Shown piece after piece: positions 31,510 through 39,306 of a stretch of DNA of 44,534 nt. The position numbers and the translations under genes are program-made. The stretch's first letter is position 1; the number at the start of each line of letters is the position of its first letter. The notes beneath the pieces are model-generated. The model ran no database searches and was not told where the DNA came from. It was given only the letters and a program-made list of their open reading frames with translations. The DNA is from a virus. The stretch lies in IMG/VR virus record IMGVR_UViG_3300034358_000002, positions 1-44,534 of that record; one strand, given 5' to 3'.

Positions 31510-33960
31510 ATGACCGACCTGATTGCCCTCCAAATCGAACACGAAGACAACCTGCACGGGGAGGCTGTGGATAATGCGAAGACACGTCTCCAGCAGGCGC
31601 TGGAGGGCGGTCAGTTGGACAGGGTGCCACGAGCACGGGTCCTGATGCTGCGCCTGTTCCAGCAGACACAGGAGGCGATCCAGCGAGAGATCGACGGCAA
31701 GGCAGCAGGGCCGGCGGCGAACCTCCGCCATATCCTGCGAGCCCTGCCGGCTGATGTGTCTGCGGCGCTGGCGCTGCGTACGGGGCTGATGATGGTCATG
31801 CGCGGTGATCGGGTAGGGGTTGTGTCTGTAATGGCTGCAATCGGCTCACAGGCCCTGAAGGAGATCGAGGTGCGCACGGCTATCAGCCTGAATAGCGCGT
31901 ACTACGACCGCACCCTTGAGTACCTGCGAACCAGCGGTACCGTGAGCCCACGGCACATCGCGAAGACCATGCAGGCTGTGGTGAACGCCGTGGTGCCTGA
32001 GAGCGCACGTATGGAGCTGTCTCAGACGGATCTGGTGAAGTTCGGGAAGTTCTTCTTTGACCCACTGATCGAGTGCGGCTTACTGGAGACGGTGCGCTCC
32101 TCGAACAAGGGCGGCACGGTAGTGTCGGTGGTCCCGTCCGAGGAGGCCCGGAAGTTCCTGATTGAGTCCGAGGTGATCAGCCTCTGGGGCGGCGTAGGGA
32201 CGTCTGTGTGCCTAGCCCCGCCTATCCCATGGACTTCAGTGTTCGAGGGCGGCTACCACACGGAGAGGACGCGGAAGGCGCACTTGTTCCTACGGCGATC
32301 CAAGCACCAGACACGGAAGGCCCGACAAGTACAGCTCCGGGCGGCTACTCTGGACAAGATGCCGAAGGTGTTTCAAGCTGCGAACTACTTGCAGTCGATC
32401 CAGTACGAGATTGACCCTGCGATGTTTGCCACGATCCAGACGATCTGGCATGAGGGCGGTGGCGCCCTCGGGGTGCCTACAAAGACATTCCGAGACAAGC
32501 CTGAGTTCCCCTTCCAAGAAGCTTGGGAGAAGGCACAGGCATCTCCTGGGGAGCTGGAGGGGTTCAATGCTTGGAAACGACGAGTTCACCGATGGCACAC
32601 AGCGAGCACAAAGCACCGCGCAGCTCAACGTGACTTTGGCGCACTGTATAGAGTTGTGCAAAAGCACCACGGAACAGGCATTTGGTTCCCTTGCCATGTC
32701 GACAGCCGGGGGCGGTTCTACTATTGGGGTTCCCCGAATCCCCAAGGAACCGATATGGCTAAAGCCTGCCTCCGGTTCCGCACGAAGAAGGCACTGGGTA
32801 GACGTGGTGTCTTCTGGCTTAAAGTACAGATTGCTAATACCTACGGTGCCGATACGGGTGAGTTTGCCGAGCGGGCTGCTTGGACGGAACATCGACTGGA
32901 TGATCTTCGACGAGTTAGCGCTGAAGGAGCCGACTCCGAGTTCTTGGCAGATGCAGACTCCCCGCTATGCTGCTTGGCGGCAATCCGCGAACTCCTCGCT
33001 GCGATTGACAGTGGCGCACCCGAGTCGTTTAAGTCTGGCCTTATCATCCACATGGACGCCACCTGCTCTGGATTGCAGCACTTCTCTGCCCTCCTGCGAG
33101 ATCCTGTGGGCGGGCAGTACGTCAACCTCGTCAACCCAGGGAAGTCCAAGGCGGACATCTATCAGCGAGTTCTGGACCTATCCATGGCCCGGCTCCGTGC
33201 TGAACTGGTGGCCGGTGATGCTGACACCGCCGCTTACGCTAACCTGTGGCTGAGCTACATCGAAGCAGGGAAGGGTCGCAAGCTGGCCAAGGGGCCGTGC
33301 ATGACGCTGGTGTACGGTACGACGTTCCGTGGGATCGTAGACCACTGCCTTGACTGGCTTGAGGATAACGGGCACACGGTACCTAAGGGAGTCCCTGCGC
33401 TTGCGCTGGCAGGGCATATGACCCGTACCCTACTGGATGCTATCCGTGAGACGGTACCGGCTGCTGTAGCGGCCATGGAGTGGCTCCAGTCACTTGTGCG
33501 CAAGGTGGACAAGGACGGTGTGATCTACTGGGAGACGCCGCTGGGTATGCAAGTATTCCAGCAGTACCCTGTGATGAACGACACCCGAGTGCGCCTCCGT
33601 AGCCTAGCCACCGAGTTCGCTATCGTTAAGGAAGCCACAGACGTACTAGACATCAGGAAGTCCGCCAACGGCATCTCACCGAACTTCGTACACGGTCTGG
33701 ACAGTGCGCACCTAGGTGGGACAGCTATCCGTATGGAGGAGTCCCAGTGCGAGATGTCGGGTATCCATGACTCTGCTGGGACACACGCTTGCGATGTGGA
33801 TACCATGCACATCCACCTGCGGGCAGAGTTCTTCGAGATGTACGAGCGCAAGTGCTGGTTGACTGAGTTGCGAGATGGCTTAGGGTTAGATACTCCTGTA
33901 CCTGTCCGTGGTTCTCTTGACCTAAGTAAGGTGAAATCCTCCTGGGCTTTCTTCTGTTAA
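31510..33960 (+). CDS. Phage single-subunit DNA-directed RNA polymerase
   Basis: 816 residues, against 883 for T7 and 816 for phiKMV. Catalytic motifs: MDATCSGLQHFSALLRD (D516, equivalent to T7 D537), KGPCMTLVYG (K594 and Y602, equivalent to K631 and Y639), and NFVHGLDSAHL (D731, H734, equivalent to the D812 motif). The C-terminus ends SWAFFC where T7 has FAFA. It transcribes the late genes from phage promoters. Its place just before the head genes, not among the early genes, marks the phiKMV-like plan. GAGGAA precedes the ATG. Confidence 0.97.
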   Translation: MTDLIALQIEHEDNLHGEAVDNAKTRLQQALEGGQLDRVPRARVLMLRLFQQTQEAIQREIDGKAAGPAANLRHILRALPADVSAALALRTGLMMVMRGDRVGVVSVMAAIGSQALKEIEVRTAISLNSAYYDRTLEYLRTSGTVSPRHIAKTMQAVVNAVVPESARMELSQTDLVKFGKFFFDPLIECGLLETVRSSNKGGTVVSVVPSEEARKFLIESEVISLWGGVGTSVCLAPPIPWTSVFEGGYHTERTRKAHLFLRRSKHQTRKARQVQLRAATLDKMPKVFQAANYLQSIQYEIDPAMFATIQTIWHEGGGALGVPTKTFRDKPEFPFQEAWEKAQASPGELEGFNAWKRRVHRWHTASTKHRAAQRDFGALYRVVQKHHGTGIWFPCHVDSRGRFYYWGSPNPQGTDMAKACLRFRTKKALGRRGVFWLKVQIANTYGADTGEFAERAAWTEHRLDDLRRVSAEGADSEFLADADSPLCCLAAIRELLAAIDSGAPESFKSGLIIHMDATCSGLQHFSALLRDPVGGQYVNLVNPGKSKADIYQRVLDLSMARLRAELVAGDADTAAYANLWLSYIEAGKGRKLAKGPCMTLVYGTTFRGIVDHCLDWLEDNGHTVPKGVPALALAGHMTRTLLDAIRETVPAAVAAMEWLQSLVRKVDKDGVIYWETPLGMQVFQQYPVMNDTRVRLRSLATEFAIVKEATDVLDIRKSANGISPNFVHGLDSAHLGGTAIRMEESQCEMSGIHDSAGTHACDVDTMHIHLRAEFFEMYERKCWLTELRDGLGLDTPVPVRGSLDLSKVKSSWAFFC

Positions 33961-33972
33961 ACCAAGCCTCTC

Positions 33973-33994
33973 CGGTTATGTCTCCCTTAACGGA
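33973..33994 (+). promoter_or_regulatory. TATGTCTCCCTTAACGGA element, copy 3
   Basis: 22 bases identical to copy 1, followed by GAG so that TCTCC/GGAGA can form a stem. It is enclosed in a longer stem CCGGTTATG/CATAGCCGG ending near 34017. Confidence 0.5.
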
Positions 33995-34096
33995 GAGAAG
34001 CGAGAGGCATAGCCGGTGGAGCGGATCGAAGGATAAGAGATAGAGTATAGTAGTATAAGAGTTACTATAGATATACCTTAATAGTATATAGGGAGA

Positions 34097-34115
34097 TTAT
34101 GTCTCCCTTAACGGA
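34097..34115 (+). promoter_or_regulatory. TATGTCTCCCTTAACGGA element, copy 4
   Basis: Exact core, 11 bases before the ATG of the 34127 gene. The GGAGA arm of the stem (34113-34117) is also the best ribosome site for that gene. GGGAGA at 34091 can pair with TCTCCC as a rival stem. Confidence 0.5.
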
Positions 34116-34126
34116 GAGAGATTAGA

Positions 34127-34372
34127 ATGGCCAGATTAGGGCGCAAAAGTAACCCTCCCGAATATGTCTCCCTTAACGGAGGAACAGCCAAGAGTTCGGC
34201 TCACCCTGTTTACTTCACCCCGGAACAGGTCAGATGGCTTGAGGAGACATTCCCCGAGCCTCAGATCACCCCGGACACTACGATGGAGACAATCCAGTAC
34301 GTAGCCGGCCAGCGCAAGCTGATCCACGCCATGCGAGCCCGTGTTCGCAATATGACCACGGTGCAGCTATGA
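34127..34372 (+). CDS. Small late protein, 81 residues
   Basis: First gene of the structural unit. Its ribosome site GGAGA is part of repeat copy 4, and its codons 13-18 (YVSLNG) are repeat copy 5. The product has a basic start (MARLGRKSNPP) and helices (TPEQVRWLEETFPEP, TIQYVAGQRKLIHAMRARV). It overlaps the next gene by four bases. Function unknown; possibly head assembly. Confidence 0.7.
   Translation: MARLGRKSNPPEYVSLNGGTAKSSAHPVYFTPEQVRWLEETFPEPQITPDTTMETIQYVAGQRKLIHAMRARVRNMTTVQL
34163..34180 (+). promoter_or_regulatory. TATGTCTCCCTTAACGGA element, copy 5 (inside the 34127 gene)
   Basis: Exact 18-base core inside coding sequence, read as YVSLNG in the same frame as copy 1. GGAGG in place of GGAGA shortens the possible stem. 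Confidence 0.45.
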
Positions 34373-34821
34373 GCATTCGAGTCGAGAACACCATCCGGTA
34401 CGCTGGGCAGTCCGCCCGTATCGCTGTACTCGCACTTCCCAGCATCCGCGAATTCAAGGAGCTGCGGCAGAACAAGGATATTCGTGAGGACGTACACCGC
34501 ATCGCTTCCAGCCTCGCGGAGTTCGACCGCACCGAGATCGTGATCTACGACGGCAACGCTGTTGTAGGTGGCGCTACCATCGTTCTTGACGATGACCAAC
34601 ACGTCGGCCCATGCTTGAGCCTGCAATGGCAGTACGTGCTCCCCGCGTACCGCCGCCTGCACTTAGGTCGCCACTTCGTCCGCGAGCTGCTACGGCAAGC
34701 TGGCTGGGCCGGTATCCGTAATGTGTCGTACTCCCACCGCACCGGTGAGGGGCAGTACACAATCACGTACCGAGAGGTAGAGCATGGGCAAGAAAGTAAA
34801 AAAGATTATCGGCAAGGCTAA
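34369..34821 (+). CDS. GNAT acetyltransferase-like protein of the structural unit
   Basis: 150 residues. IVIYDGNAVVGGATIVLDDD then SLQWQYVLPAYRRLHLGRHF (about 82-101) match strand 4 and the acetyl-CoA loop of GNAT folds. It sits directly upstream of the small head gene and portal. A similar small acetyltransferase-like gene is found at this place in several podophages. Whether it is packaged or acts on host proteins is unknown. It overlaps both neighbours and holds CTGTACTCGCA site 8. Confidence 0.65.
   Translation: MSIRVENTIRYAGQSARIAVLALPSIREFKELRQNKDIREDVHRIASSLAEFDRTEIVIYDGNAVVGGATIVLDDDQHVGPCLSLQWQYVLPAYRRLHLGRHFVRELLRQAGWAGIRNVSYSHRTGEGQYTITYREVEHGQESKKDYRQG
34424..34434 (+). promoter_or_regulatory. 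CTGTACTCGCA site 8
   Basis: Exact copy, inside the GNAT-like gene (read there as V-L-A), 349 bases before the next start. It is the last copy before the structural genes. Confidence 0.5.
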
Positions 34822-35131
34822 GAAGTTTACCGAGAAGTGGGACCCGCTGGGCGCTGGTGTACTCAACGAGTACGCCGACGGCCTCTCGGACCAATTCCTC
34901 GGCACCGACTACTCCGGCGCCAAACAGGCGCAGAAGGACCTCGACTTGGCGAACGCCTCCCGAGAAGAACAGGCCCAGACATTCGCCCAGAACATGGGTG
35001 TGAATCTGGGTACCGATAACGTCGCCCAGGTTGAACTCGGCGGCACCGCAGATATGGCCAGCACGGGGAACCGGCGCAAGAAGCGCGCTGGTACTCAAAG
35101 CGCATCTAGCTCCCTCGGCATTAACGTTTGA
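34784..35131 (+). CDS. Small head-associated protein
   Basis: 115 residues. A very basic start (MGKKVKKIIGKAKKFTEKW), an amphipathic helical middle and a Gly/Ser/Arg tail. It overlaps the GNAT gene by 38 bases and precedes the portal by 11. Small basic proteins here in phiKMV-like phages are virion-linked, but I cannot name a function. Confidence 0.7.
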   Translation: MGKKVKKIIGKAKKFTEKWDPLGAGVLNEYADGLSDQFLGTDYSGAKQAQKDLDLANASREEQAQTFAQNMGVNLGTDNVAQVELGGTADMASTGNRRKKRAGTQSASSSLGINV

Positions 35132-35142
35132 GGAGATAGAGT

Positions 35143-36681
35143 ATGAAGCCGCTAACCGCCGCAGCCCGGTGGGAGCAACTTCGAGATTCAGCCGCGATTC
35201 GTCGGGCCGAGGAATTCGCGAAGATGTCCCTGCCGTATATCATGCGGGACCCGCTGCAAGGCGACCACGCTGATATCGAGCACGACTTCCAATCTGTAGG
35301 CGCTGTACTGGTGAATAACCTCGGCGCCAAGCTCGTGCAGTCCCTGTTCCCCACTGGTGTTCCATTCTTCCGATCCGAGCTTACCGACGCCATCAAGGCA
35401 GCGGCTGACGGGCAGGACGTGGACGACAGCGCGGTATCGGCTGCCCTCGCACAGTTGGACCAGAAGGCCACGAAGCGCCTGTTCTTGAACGCATCGCTTG
35501 CGAAGTTAACCCGAGTAGTGAAGCTCCTCATTATCACAGGCAACGCCCTGCTGTACCGCGATAGCGCGAAGGCAACGGTGGTGTGCTGGAGTATGCAGAG
35601 CTTTGCTGTGCGTCGGGACCCAATGGGTGACTGGCAAGAGATCATTCTGAAGCAGCGATTCAAGGCGCAGGATCTGGAGCCTTCGTACGTCGAAGACCTC
35701 CAACGTGCGAACAAGAACCTCCGCCCGGATAGCATTGTCGATCTGTACACCTACCTCAAAAGGGACAAGGGTGCAGTGATGGAGTACTGCACGAGCGAGC
35801 ACGAGATTGACGGCGTACCCGTGGGTCCTCGTGGCTCGTGGCCGGCGCATCTCTGCCCGTACATCTGCCCGACGTGGAACCTCGCCGATGGTGAGCACTA
35901 CGGTCGGGGCCACATCGAGGACTTCACTGGCGACTTCGCTAAGCTGTCCTTGATGTCCGAGAAGCTGGGTCTGTACGAGCTGGAATCCCTCGACATTCTG
36001 AACGTCGTGAACGAGCAGGCTGGCGCAGTCGTAGATGACTACCAAGACGCCGATACCGGAGATTACGTACCGGGCGGTGTGAATGCAGTAACCTCGTACG
36101 AACGTGGCGACTACAACAAGATCAACGCAGTAAACAACTCGATCTCAGCAGTGGTATCTCGCCTCAGCATGGCGTTCATGTACACCGGGAATACTCGGGA
36201 TGCAGAGCGCGTTACGGCTGAAGAGATCCGACAGACTGCCAGCGAAGCGGAGGCCACCTTGGGTGGTGTGTACTCCCTCTTAGCTGAGGGGTTGCAGGGT
36301 CCGCTGGCGTATGTCTGCCTGAGCGAAGTGTCGGTCGATCTTCTGAGCGGCCTCATCAGCAAAGCACACAAACCCACGATCCAGACAGGCATCCCCGCCT
36401 TGGCCCGCAGCATGGCGGTCCAGAACCTCATCAACGCCGGTCAAGTGATCGTCGGCCTAATCCCTGGCCTCAAGCAGGTGGATCGCCGATTCTCCGTGCC
36501 GCGTATGGTGGACATGGTTCTGGCCGCGTACAGCGTGGACTCGTCTGAGTTGTTCCAAACCCCCGAGGAGATGCAGGCAGAAGCCAAGCAACTTGAGCAG
36601 CAGGCCCAGCAGACGCAGGCCGCGCAGCAACAGTTGGTCAGCCAAGCCGGCCAAGTATCCTCAACTATCGGAGCGCTATAA
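35143..36681 (+). CDS. Portal (head-tail connector) protein
   Basis: 512 residues with GGAG before the ATG. Size, position and sequence style (WEQLRDSAAIRRAEEFAKMS at the start, NTRDAERVTAEEIRQTASEA near residue 355, Gln-rich C-terminus) fit T7 gp8-type portals. It forms the twelve-subunit ring through which DNA enters and leaves and starts head assembly. Its stop overlaps the scaffold start (TAATG). Confidence 0.92.
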   Translation: MKPLTAAARWEQLRDSAAIRRAEEFAKMSLPYIMRDPLQGDHADIEHDFQSVGAVLVNNLGAKLVQSLFPTGVPFFRSELTDAIKAAADGQDVDDSAVSAALAQLDQKATKRLFLNASLAKLTRVVKLLIITGNALLYRDSAKATVVCWSMQSFAVRRDPMGDWQEIILKQRFKAQDLEPSYVEDLQRANKNLRPDSIVDLYTYLKRDKGAVMEYCTSEHEIDGVPVGPRGSWPAHLCPYICPTWNLADGEHYGRGHIEDFTGDFAKLSLMSEKLGLYELESLDILNVVNEQAGAVVDDYQDADTGDYVPGGVNAVTSYERGDYNKINAVNNSISAVVSRLSMAFMYTGNTRDAERVTAEEIRQTASEAEATLGGVYSLLAEGLQGPLAYVCLSEVSVDLLSGLISKAHKPTIQTGIPALARSMAVQNLINAGQVIVGLIPGLKQVDRRFSVPRMVDMVLAAYSVDSSELFQTPEEMQAEAKQLEQQAQQTQAAQQQLVSQAGQVSSTIGAL

Positions 36682-37613
36682 TGTCAGGTAACGATCAGCA
36701 ACTGCCCGCAGGTATGAATGTGGCACCGGCGGCAACCCCGCAGGTACCGGGCACCCCGGCGGGTACGCATGTGGTAAACATGCCGAACCCCACACCGGCC
36801 CCTGCGCCGCAGTTCAACCCATACCAGCCGCCACCGAATAGCGTACCTGCTGGCCAGGTGCCGCCGGGCCCTGCGCCGCAAGTCAATCCTATGTTGACTA
36901 CGCTGCAACCGCCAGCAGCCCCTACGGCTACCCCGGAACCAGCTCCAGCGCCACCAGTGCTTCCGGTACCGCCGGTTGTCCCTGCGCCACCTACTGCAAC
37001 CGGCCCACAAGGCCCGGTCGCGGATCTGGCGGGTGCCCTCGGCTCCGATCCAATGATTGCCCCGGCCATCTCGTACTTGGAAGCTGCGTGTACCACAGCG
37101 AATCTGGATGTGTCCCGTGCGTTTGGCCAAGCGGCTGACGAGCTGGATGCCCGCTTCATCGACCGTGCGTACTTGGTCGAGAAGGTGGGTCAGGCCCAAG
37201 CTGATCAGCTCATCAAGGTAGCAGAGTCCAGCATCGTATATGCTGCCACTGCCCGCGAGAACCTGTACACCGAGTGCAAGCAAGTGGCCGGTGGCCAAGC
37301 TGGCTGGGATCAGGCAATCGCCTTGTTCAACGAGCACGCAGACCCTCAGACCAAATCGGCTATCAGCGCCATGTTTGATTCCCTGAATCGGGATCAGATG
37401 CTGTACGCCTCGCAACAGCTCATCGCCTTCGCTCAGAAGACCGGTGGCTTCGTGCAGAACACCGCCCAGCCTCTGGGTGCTGCCGGCTCAGGTGCGGGCA
37501 TGTCCGCAGATGAGTACCGTGTTGCCTTGGCCGCGCTCCCGCGTAACGCCTCGGACGAGCAGTACAATGCGCTGTACCAGCAGCGTGCTGCCGGGAAGAA
37601 ACAAGGCCGCTAA
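36681..37613 (+). CDS. Scaffolding (capsid assembly) protein
   Basis: 310 residues between portal and capsid. Residues 1 to about 115 are very rich in Pro, Ala and Gly and disordered. The rest is helical and acidic (DELDARFIDRAYLVEKVGQA), and the C-terminus is basic (QQRAAGKKQGR), as usual for T7 gp9-type scaffolds that bind capsid protein and then leave the head. The Pro-rich front is long for the family. Confidence 0.88.
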   Translation: MSGNDQQLPAGMNVAPAATPQVPGTPAGTHVVNMPNPTPAPAPQFNPYQPPPNSVPAGQVPPGPAPQVNPMLTTLQPPAAPTATPEPAPAPPVLPVPPVVPAPPTATGPQGPVADLAGALGSDPMIAPAISYLEAACTTANLDVSRAFGQAADELDARFIDRAYLVEKVGQAQADQLIKVAESSIVYAATARENLYTECKQVAGGQAGWDQAIALFNEHADPQTKSAISAMFDSLNRDQMLYASQQLIAFAQKTGGFVQNTAQPLGAAGSGAGMSADEYRVALAALPRNASDEQYNALYQQRAAGKKQGR

Positions 37614-37626
37614 GGCTGCAACACCC

Positions 37627-37646
37627 GCCGCAGGATACCCTGCGGC
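37627..37646 (+). terminator. Hairpin between scaffold and capsid genes
   Basis: GCCGCAGG-ATAC-CCTGCGGC, an eight-base perfect stem with a four-base loop, 22 bases before the capsid ATG. No U run follows. It may be an mRNA processing or stabilising site for the highly made capsid message. Confidence 0.45.
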
Positions 37647-37667
37647 GTACTTGTATAGGAGATTTAA

Positions 37668-38657
37668 ATGGCCTTTTTGACCAATCTGTCCCGTCCACAT
37701 TGGGCAGGCGCCGACGCCGACGTTTCCATCCACCTCGAAGAACACTTGGGTATTGTGGACAAAGCGTTCGCGTACTCCTCGAAGTTCGCCCCACTGATGA
37801 ACATCCGTACCCTGCGCGGTACCAACGTGGCTCGACTGGATCGTATCGGTAACGTGGTCGTTGGTGGCCGCAAGTCCGGCGATGATCTGGTGATCTCGCG
37901 AGTGGTGAACGATAAGTGGAACCTGACCGTTGACACCTTGCTGTACCTCCGTCACCAGTTCGACCAACAAGACGAATGGACCAGCGATCTGGCCATGCGT
38001 AAGGAAGTCGCTGAGCTGGACGGCATCGCACTGGCCAAGATGTTCGACCAAGCGTGCCTGATCGCGGTTGCCAAGGCTGCTGCATTGCCGGCTCCTACCG
38101 ATCTGGAAGACTCGTTCTCCCCAGGCATCCTCTCGACCCTCACCTTGACAGGCACCCCTGCCGAGAAGGCCGAGCAGATCGTCGTGGCACACCGTGTGAT
38201 CTGCGAGAAGTTCGTGGACCGCGACCTGGGCGATGACCTGTACTCGGAAGGCTTGACCCCAGTGTCGGCGCAGGTGTTCACCCTGTTGCTGCAACACAAC
38301 AAGCTGATGAACGTCGAGTTCCAGTCCGGCCCTCCAGGCGCAGGCAACGACTTCGCCCGTGCTCGCATCGCGATCATGAACGGCGTCCGTGTGATGGAAA
38401 CCCCGCGCTTCCCGCGCTCGGCCATCGCCGCTCACCCACTGGGCTCGGCGTTCAACGTCTCGGCTCAGGAGGCACTGCGCCAACTGCTGGTCTTCATCCC
38501 GTCCAAGACTCTGGTGACTGCACAGGTTCAGCCTGTCACTGCCAAGTTCTGGGAGTGGGAAGAGAAGTTCTCGTGGGTCCTCGACACCTTCCAGATGTAC
38601 AACATCGGTGCCCGTCGTCCAGACACCGCCGCTGCGCTGGAAATCACCGGCCTGTAA
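37668..38657 (+). CDS. Major capsid protein
   Basis: 329 residues with a strong AGGAGA site. It is HK97-fold by family: the place after scaffold and the size match T7 gp10A and the phiKMV capsid. The front ([20 protein letters not shown]) and [19 protein letters not shown] are typical. It is bracketed by a hairpin before and two terminators after, as expected for the most abundant late product. Confidence 0.93.
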   Translation: MAFLTNLSRPHWAGADADVSIHLEEHLGIVDKAFAYSSKFAPLMNIRTLRGTNVARLDRIGNVVVGGRKSGDDLVISRVVNDKWNLTVDTLLYLRHQFDQQDEWTSDLAMRKEVAELDGIALAKMFDQACLIAVAKAAALPAPTDLEDSFSPGILSTLTLTGTPAEKAEQIVVAHRVICEKFVDRDLGDDLYSEGLTPVSAQVFTLLLQHNKLMNVEFQSGPPGAGNDFARARIAIMNGVRVMETPRFPRSAIAAHPLGSAFNVSAQEALRQLLVFIPSKTLVTAQVQPVTAKFWEWEEKFSWVLDTFQMYNIGARRPDTAAALEITGL

Positions 38658-38663
38658 GGGTAG

Positions 38664-38684
38664 CCCCGCTTCGGCGGGGTTTCT
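38664..38684 (+). terminator. Intrinsic terminator after the capsid gene, first
   Basis: CCCCGC-TTCG-GCGGGG followed by TTTCT. Six GC pairs with a UUCG tetraloop and a U run make this a textbook terminator, seven bases after the capsid stop. Confidence 0.88.
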
Positions 38685-38698
38685 CCAAAGTTCACCCA

Positions 38699-38732
38699 CC
38701 CCGTGCCGAGCCTCGCTCAGTGCGGGGTTTTT
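38699..38732 (+). terminator. Intrinsic terminator after the capsid gene, second
   Basis: CCCCG and CGGGG enclose a GAGC-CTC-GCTC hairpin, followed by TTTTT. A tandem back-up of the first terminator, as at T7 T-phi. Leak-through would give lower amounts of tail proteins. Confidence 0.75.
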
Positions 38733-38751
38733 GCGCACTTTAGGAGAAACC

Positions 38752-39306
38752 ATGCTGTTACTCACTGCTGTAAACACTGTGCTGCGAAAGCTCGGTGAGA
38801 TCGACGTACCCTCCCTCGACGAGCCCTACCCCACCCTAGCGGTGGTGCTGCCGGCCCTTGAGGAATCCCGCCAGAACGTCCTGAAGGAAGGTTGGTGGTT
38901 TAACACAATGTTCGAGTGGGACGCAACCCCGGACGTAAACGGGCATGTGCTCCTCCCCGCCAGTACCCTGATGTTCTACCCGGAGGATCCGAAGTACACC
39001 TTCGATGGCGTACAGGTGGTCCTCACCACGAATCAGGACCCGACCATCAACGCCACGGTGCGGGGTAAGCTGATCGTGGATAAGGAGTTCGAGCGGCTGC
39101 CTTATAGCTGCGCGATGGCCATCACCTACCGCGCCGCGTTCGACACGTACATCTCGGACATCGGCCCGGACGACACCAGCAAGTCCATCGAGGCTACCTT
39201 GATGGAGTTCCTGATCTCCCTCGGCGCAGAGCACACCCGGAGCCGGAAGCAGAACAGCCGGACCAAGAAGAACTATCTCAGATGGCGTAGGAGTCTATAC
39301 ACATGA
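38752..39306 (+). CDS. Tail tubular protein A
   Basis: 184 residues; the ATG has AGGAG seven bases upstream (an in-frame ATG at 38608 is inside the capsid gene). MLLLTAVNTVLRKLGE and LKEGWWFNTMFEW are hallmarks of T7 gp11-type proteins, which form the ring joining portal to nozzle. It overlaps tail tube B by four bases. Confidence 0.92.
   Translation: MLLLTAVNTVLRKLGEIDVPSLDEPYPTLAVVLPALEESRQNVLKEGWWFNTMFEWDATPDVNGHVLLPASTLMFYPEDPKYTFDGVQVVLTTNQDPTINATVRGKLIVDKEFERLPYSCAMAITYRAAFDTYISDIGPDDTSKSIEATLMEFLISLGAEHTRSRKQNSRTKKNYLRWRRSLYT

Larger units (their letters stand above)
33961..34126 (+). promoter_or_regulatory. AT-rich late control region after the RNA polymerase gene
   Basis: This 166-base gap has two TATGTCTCCC elements (33973 and 34097) and the most AT-rich stretch of the genome (about 34025-34090). 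The AT-rich part has inverted repeats TATAGTA/TACTATA (34046-34069) and ATATAC/GTATAT (34071-34089). ATATAGGGAGA at 34086-34096 equals the T7 promoter initiation end (TATAGGGAGA). Around copy 3, CCGGTTATG can pair with CATAGCCGG. It is most likely the promoter region of the structural genes, with structured leaders. Confidence 0.6.

Noticed and set aside
34046-34096. A canonical T7 promoter
   Set aside because: TATAGGGAGA matches the initiation end, but the -17 to -5 recognition bases do not (7 of 17 upstream bases agree), and the encoded polymerase is of the diverged phiKMV type.
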